NCBI RefSeq assembly: GCF_024343615.1
Contig: NZ_RJUB01000125.1
Coordinates: 62,001 to 126,000, forward strand
Source of the DNA: Ferruginibacter sp. HRS2-29
Lineage (GTDB): Bacteria > Bacteroidota > Bacteroidia > Chitinophagales > Chitinophagaceae
Reading direction: 5' to 3'
DNA length: 64,000 bases
In this document: positions 61,596 through 64,000 of the stretch, piece after piece
Layout of the letters: every line of letters starts with the position of its first letter
Numbering within the stretch: position 1 is the first letter of the stretch
The notes under the pieces: model-generated
Told to the model about the DNA's origin: nothing
Databases searched by the model: none
What the model saw: the letters and a program-made list of their open reading frames with translations, nothing else
Translations under genes and position numbers: made by a program

Positions 61596-64000
61596 TTATT
61601 GAACCAGCAACTGTATTGAGCTTGCTGTGCCATCTTCTGCAACCACTTTCAGGGTGTACCTGCCGGTGGCTTTGATGGTCTGCAGTTTTACCTGCTTGCG
61701 ATCGTTGTTACCTGTTACTTTTACAGAACCGCTGTACATCACCTGGCCAAGATCGTTGATCAACTGAAGCTGATAGGTTCCGGATGCCTGGTTAACAAAC
61801 GACAGGTTCATTGTTTTGTCTTCTACCGGGTTAGGGTAAACGCTGATCGATGCAGGTATTGTTACTGCTATCGGCGCAACTTTTACGATGGCACTGTATT
61901 GTACCTGGCCGTTGCTGCTGGTAGCTTTGATGCGGTAGTAGTTATCCTGCGCCAATGGGCTGAGATCGTTCTTACCATAATTGCGGCTGTTGGTTACATC
62001 TGCGGTAATGATACCAGTGAAGTTCACACCATCAGCGCTGCGTTCAACGGTATATTTATCGAGATTGATCTCATTTTCTACAGACCATTTCACTGCGATG
62101 CTCCTGTCAGTATTGCGGGTAGCAGAGATGCCTGTGAAGGTTACCGGCAGCGGACCGGCGATCTTGCTGAATACGATACTGAACCTGTTGGCTGCTGATG
62201 ATGCCGCATTTGAAGTGATATCGAAGTTTACGTTGGTGATCCCATCGAGTGACAATGGTGTCCTTGTTCCAAGGAAATTATCGAGCAACCATGCGTTGCG
62301 ACCCGGTTTGTTCATGTTGGCAGTGGTTATTGCCCAGCTGTAAGACTGCACTTTCATACCGGTCATTTCTACAAACAACGTATCTGCATTTACCGGTGAC
62401 GGGCGGCGGTCTACAGAAAGATATTTACCTCCTGTTTTGAAACCTGCATTTTCACCTGAGTTGAGCAGTTTGGCACCATCTGTTTCATCAGCATTTATGC
62501 TGTATTCATTTTTAAAGAAAGCGATTGCACCATCCAGCAAAGTGGTTGTTCCACCTTGTGCGATAGCCAGGTCGATCCTTAATTTTTCTGCGGTAGAAGT
62601 TCCTCCCCTTGTTACCACCTGGCTGCCATTTGATTTAACATCTTCGGTAAATGTTACTGACGATGGCACAAGTCCATTTGATTTTACAAAGAAGGCTTGT
62701 CCTGACTGAATCATATTAGAGATTTCAGGATAGTTAGCTGAAGCCGGGATGGTGTAATAATCACCATCTTCAAAAGTCAGCGTCCTGTAGCGGCCAAAGC
62801 CGAAACCTGCGCCCAGTGACGGATCCCATACGTACACCTGTTGTGTAAGGTTGTTGGATGGTTTGATCAGTTCACGCAGATCGATCTCCGATGCATACGG
62901 GTTACCGATCACTTCATACCTGCCGGCGGTAACGGTGAGGGTTGGTTGCGTTCCGGTAAACAATGCACCTGTTGTGCGCAATACTGTAGGCTTGCTGTTG
63001 GTAGCATTGCTGCTGCGGTCGCCCATTACAAAGGTCATCCAGCCCCTCTTCGTAGCAATCGGTGCATTGGTACCGTTGCCCAGTGTCCACTGGTCAGCGC
63101 CAGGAATATAAGATTTGATATAAGTACCGGCTGAGTTGTTATCGTAACCTCCCTGTGCCAGCGGGCCGTTCAGCAATGTACCATACCCTTTCAGGTTATC
63201 GGCGTTGGTTGCCTGTCCTTCCTGCCATGCATTGTGGATGGTTTGTGTAGTGTTTGTAGGAACAGACAGCAACTGCCATGCACGGCCATGGGCCAATGGG
63301 TTACCTGCTGTTGCCACACCGGTATTTACATAACGTTCTACAGTGAATTTAGAACCGGTGATGCTATTGTTGCCGATGTTTGGCACATTCGCTGTATTGG
63401 TTCTTGAAGAAAGTAACACCACGTTGTTGGTACCTGCGGCGAATGTTTTACCGCTTGCATTACCAAAACCAAGTGTACCACTGATCTTCAATGTATCAAC
63501 CGATGATGGTGTGAGTGACACGTTATTTTCAATGGTAAGATTCTTTACTGTTTTATCTTTCAGGTTAGCTCCCGCGATGGTTTGAGTAGAAGTACCGTTC
63601 AGGACGATCGTGCCATCTTTGGCGTCGATGCCACCGATACTTGTGATAGTACCTGATACCCTTAATGTACCTCCGTGGATGGTCAATGAAGCGCCTGTCT
63701 TTACGTCGATGTTCACCACATCGGTTGTACCGGATGTGATAGCAGGATAGATACCTGAATTTACTACCGGGATGATCACTGAAGGACATGTAGCTGAAGG
63801 AATTGTTTCATCGCTCCAGTTGGAAGTATTGGTCCACTCAGCATCAGTATTTCCTGTCCACATGTTTTTGATACCCACTTTAATGATGGATGAAGTATCG
63901 GCTACACAAGAAGCATTCTTAACGATCACCCTGTAAAAAGTTGCCTGGGTAAGCGCAGGATAATTGAAGGTTGTGGTGCTACCGCTTTCATTTGTCCAGT
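61596..64000 (-). CDS. Giant T9SS surface protein, C-terminal part (runs off right edge)
   Basis: The frame is open from base 64000 to the stop at 61596 (about 801 residues visible); the first in-window GTG at 63929 is not a real start because coding sequence continues to the edge (upstream residues include SGSTTTFNYPALTQATFYRV). Visible parts, in order, are the end of an Ig-like domain, the W-x-G...NW module (MWTGNTDAEWTNTSNW), then the same roughly 560-aa cassette as in the 2916-aa protein: WQLLSVPTNTTQTIHNAWQE, GYGTLLNGP, GNPYASEIDLREL, VYVWDPSLGAGFGFGRY, GGKYLSVDRRPSPVNADTL and KWSVENEINLDKYTVERSAD. It closes with a T9SS type A sorting domain (ISVYPNPVEDK). Very high similarity to its neighbour indicates a recent duplication of the C-terminal part. 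The N-terminal head lies beyond the window. Confidence 0.9.
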   Translation of the reverse strand, partial: WTNESGSTTTFNYPALTQATFYRVIVKNASCVADTSSIIKVGIKNMWTGNTDAEWTNTSNWSDETIPSATCPSVIIPVVNSGIYPAITSGTTDVVNIDVKTGASLTIHGGTLRVSGTITSIGGIDAKDGTIVLNGTSTQTIAGANLKDKTVKNLTIENNVSLTPSSVDTLKISGTLGFGNASGKTFAAGTNNVVLLSSRTNTANVPNIGNNSITGSKFTVERYVNTGVATAGNPLAHGRAWQLLSVPTNTTQTIHNAWQEGQATNADNLKGYGTLLNGPLAQGGYDNNSAGTYIKSYIPGADQWTLGNGTNAPIATKRGWMTFVMGDRSSNATNSKPTVLRTTGALFTGTQPTLTVTAGRYEVIGNPYASEIDLRELIKPSNNLTQQVYVWDPSLGAGFGFGRYRTLTFEDGDYYTIPASANYPEISNMIQSGQAFFVKSNGLVPSSVTFTEDVKSNGSQVVTRGGTSTAEKLRIDLAIAQGGTTTLLDGAIAFFKNEYSINADETDGAKLLNSGENAGFKTGGKYLSVDRRPSPVNADTLFVEMTGMKVQSYSWAITTANMNKPGRNAWLLDNFLGTRTPLSLDGITNVNFDITSNAASSAANRFSIVFSKIAGPLPVTFTGISATRNTDRSIAVKWSVENEINLDKYTVERSADGVNFTGIITADVTNSRNYGKNDLSPLAQDNYYRIKATSSNGQVQYSAIVKVAPIAVTIPASISVYPNPVEDKTMNLSFVNQASGTYQLQLINDLGQVMYSGSVKVTGNNDRKQVKLQTIKATGRYTLKVVAEDGTASSIQLLVQ

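Noticed and set aside
63565-63929. In-window start of the right-edge gene at 63929
   Set aside because: The codon is GTG and coding sequence continues in frame to the window edge, so it is not the true start.

Overview
The window looks like a chromosomal segment of a Bacteroidota bacterium, most likely from the Chitinophagaceae or a close relative. The evidence is the number of secreted proteins ending in type IX secretion (T9SS) type A sorting domains, a SusC-like TonB receptor, a LytS/LytTR two-component pair, SprB-like and fibronectin III modules, and degenerate intergenic repeats of a kind common in that class. No rRNA, tRNA or CRISPR array was seen. Taxonomy is inferred from gene content only.

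Layout. 1-497: N-terminal part of a secreted protein running off the left edge. 1-9.2 kb: a mixed block holding an unknown 186-aa protein, a frameshifted small membrane-protein gene, a phytase-family esterase-like lipoprotein with a strong terminator, and then a cassette of CPBP protease, serine hydrolase and divergent LytS/LytTR regulators. The cassette is bracketed by ~105-bp direct repeats and gene relics. 9.2-22.7 kb: seven minus-strand genes, a TonB-dependent receptor followed by a secreted beta-helix protein, a 1362-aa mosaic protein, three further T9SS-type proteins or paralogues, and a lipoprotein. Four of these share two recurring modules. 23.6-64 kb: four giant minus-strand surface proteins (3412, about 4517, 2916 and more than 800 aa, the last cut by the right edge). 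Their N-terminal regions differ (LamG, beta-helix, Gly-rich, Ig-like), but they share a C-terminal cassette of about 600 aa ending in a T9SS sorting domain.

Between the first two giants sits a REP-associated tyrosine transposase (RAYT) flanked on both sides by arrays of 66-70 bp REP-like hairpin units; a solitary related hairpin lies at about 1.1 kb. Between the second and third giants, a 1.2-kb gene-free gap carries two large perfect inverted repeats (26-bp arms each) with nested hairpins. Between the third and fourth giants lie two sugar-nucleotide genes resembling WbpB/WlbA and WbpD, enzymes of diacetamido-uronic acid synthesis.

How it may fit together. The window reads as a surface-protein locus: giant T9SS substrates whose CTDs would direct export and cell-surface attachment, plus possible enzymes for the cell-surface glycan. 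Attachment of these proteins to an A-LPS-like glycan made with the Wbp-like enzymes is an inference from Porphyromonas gingivalis. The repetitive modules and REP elements make the region prone to recombination and variation.
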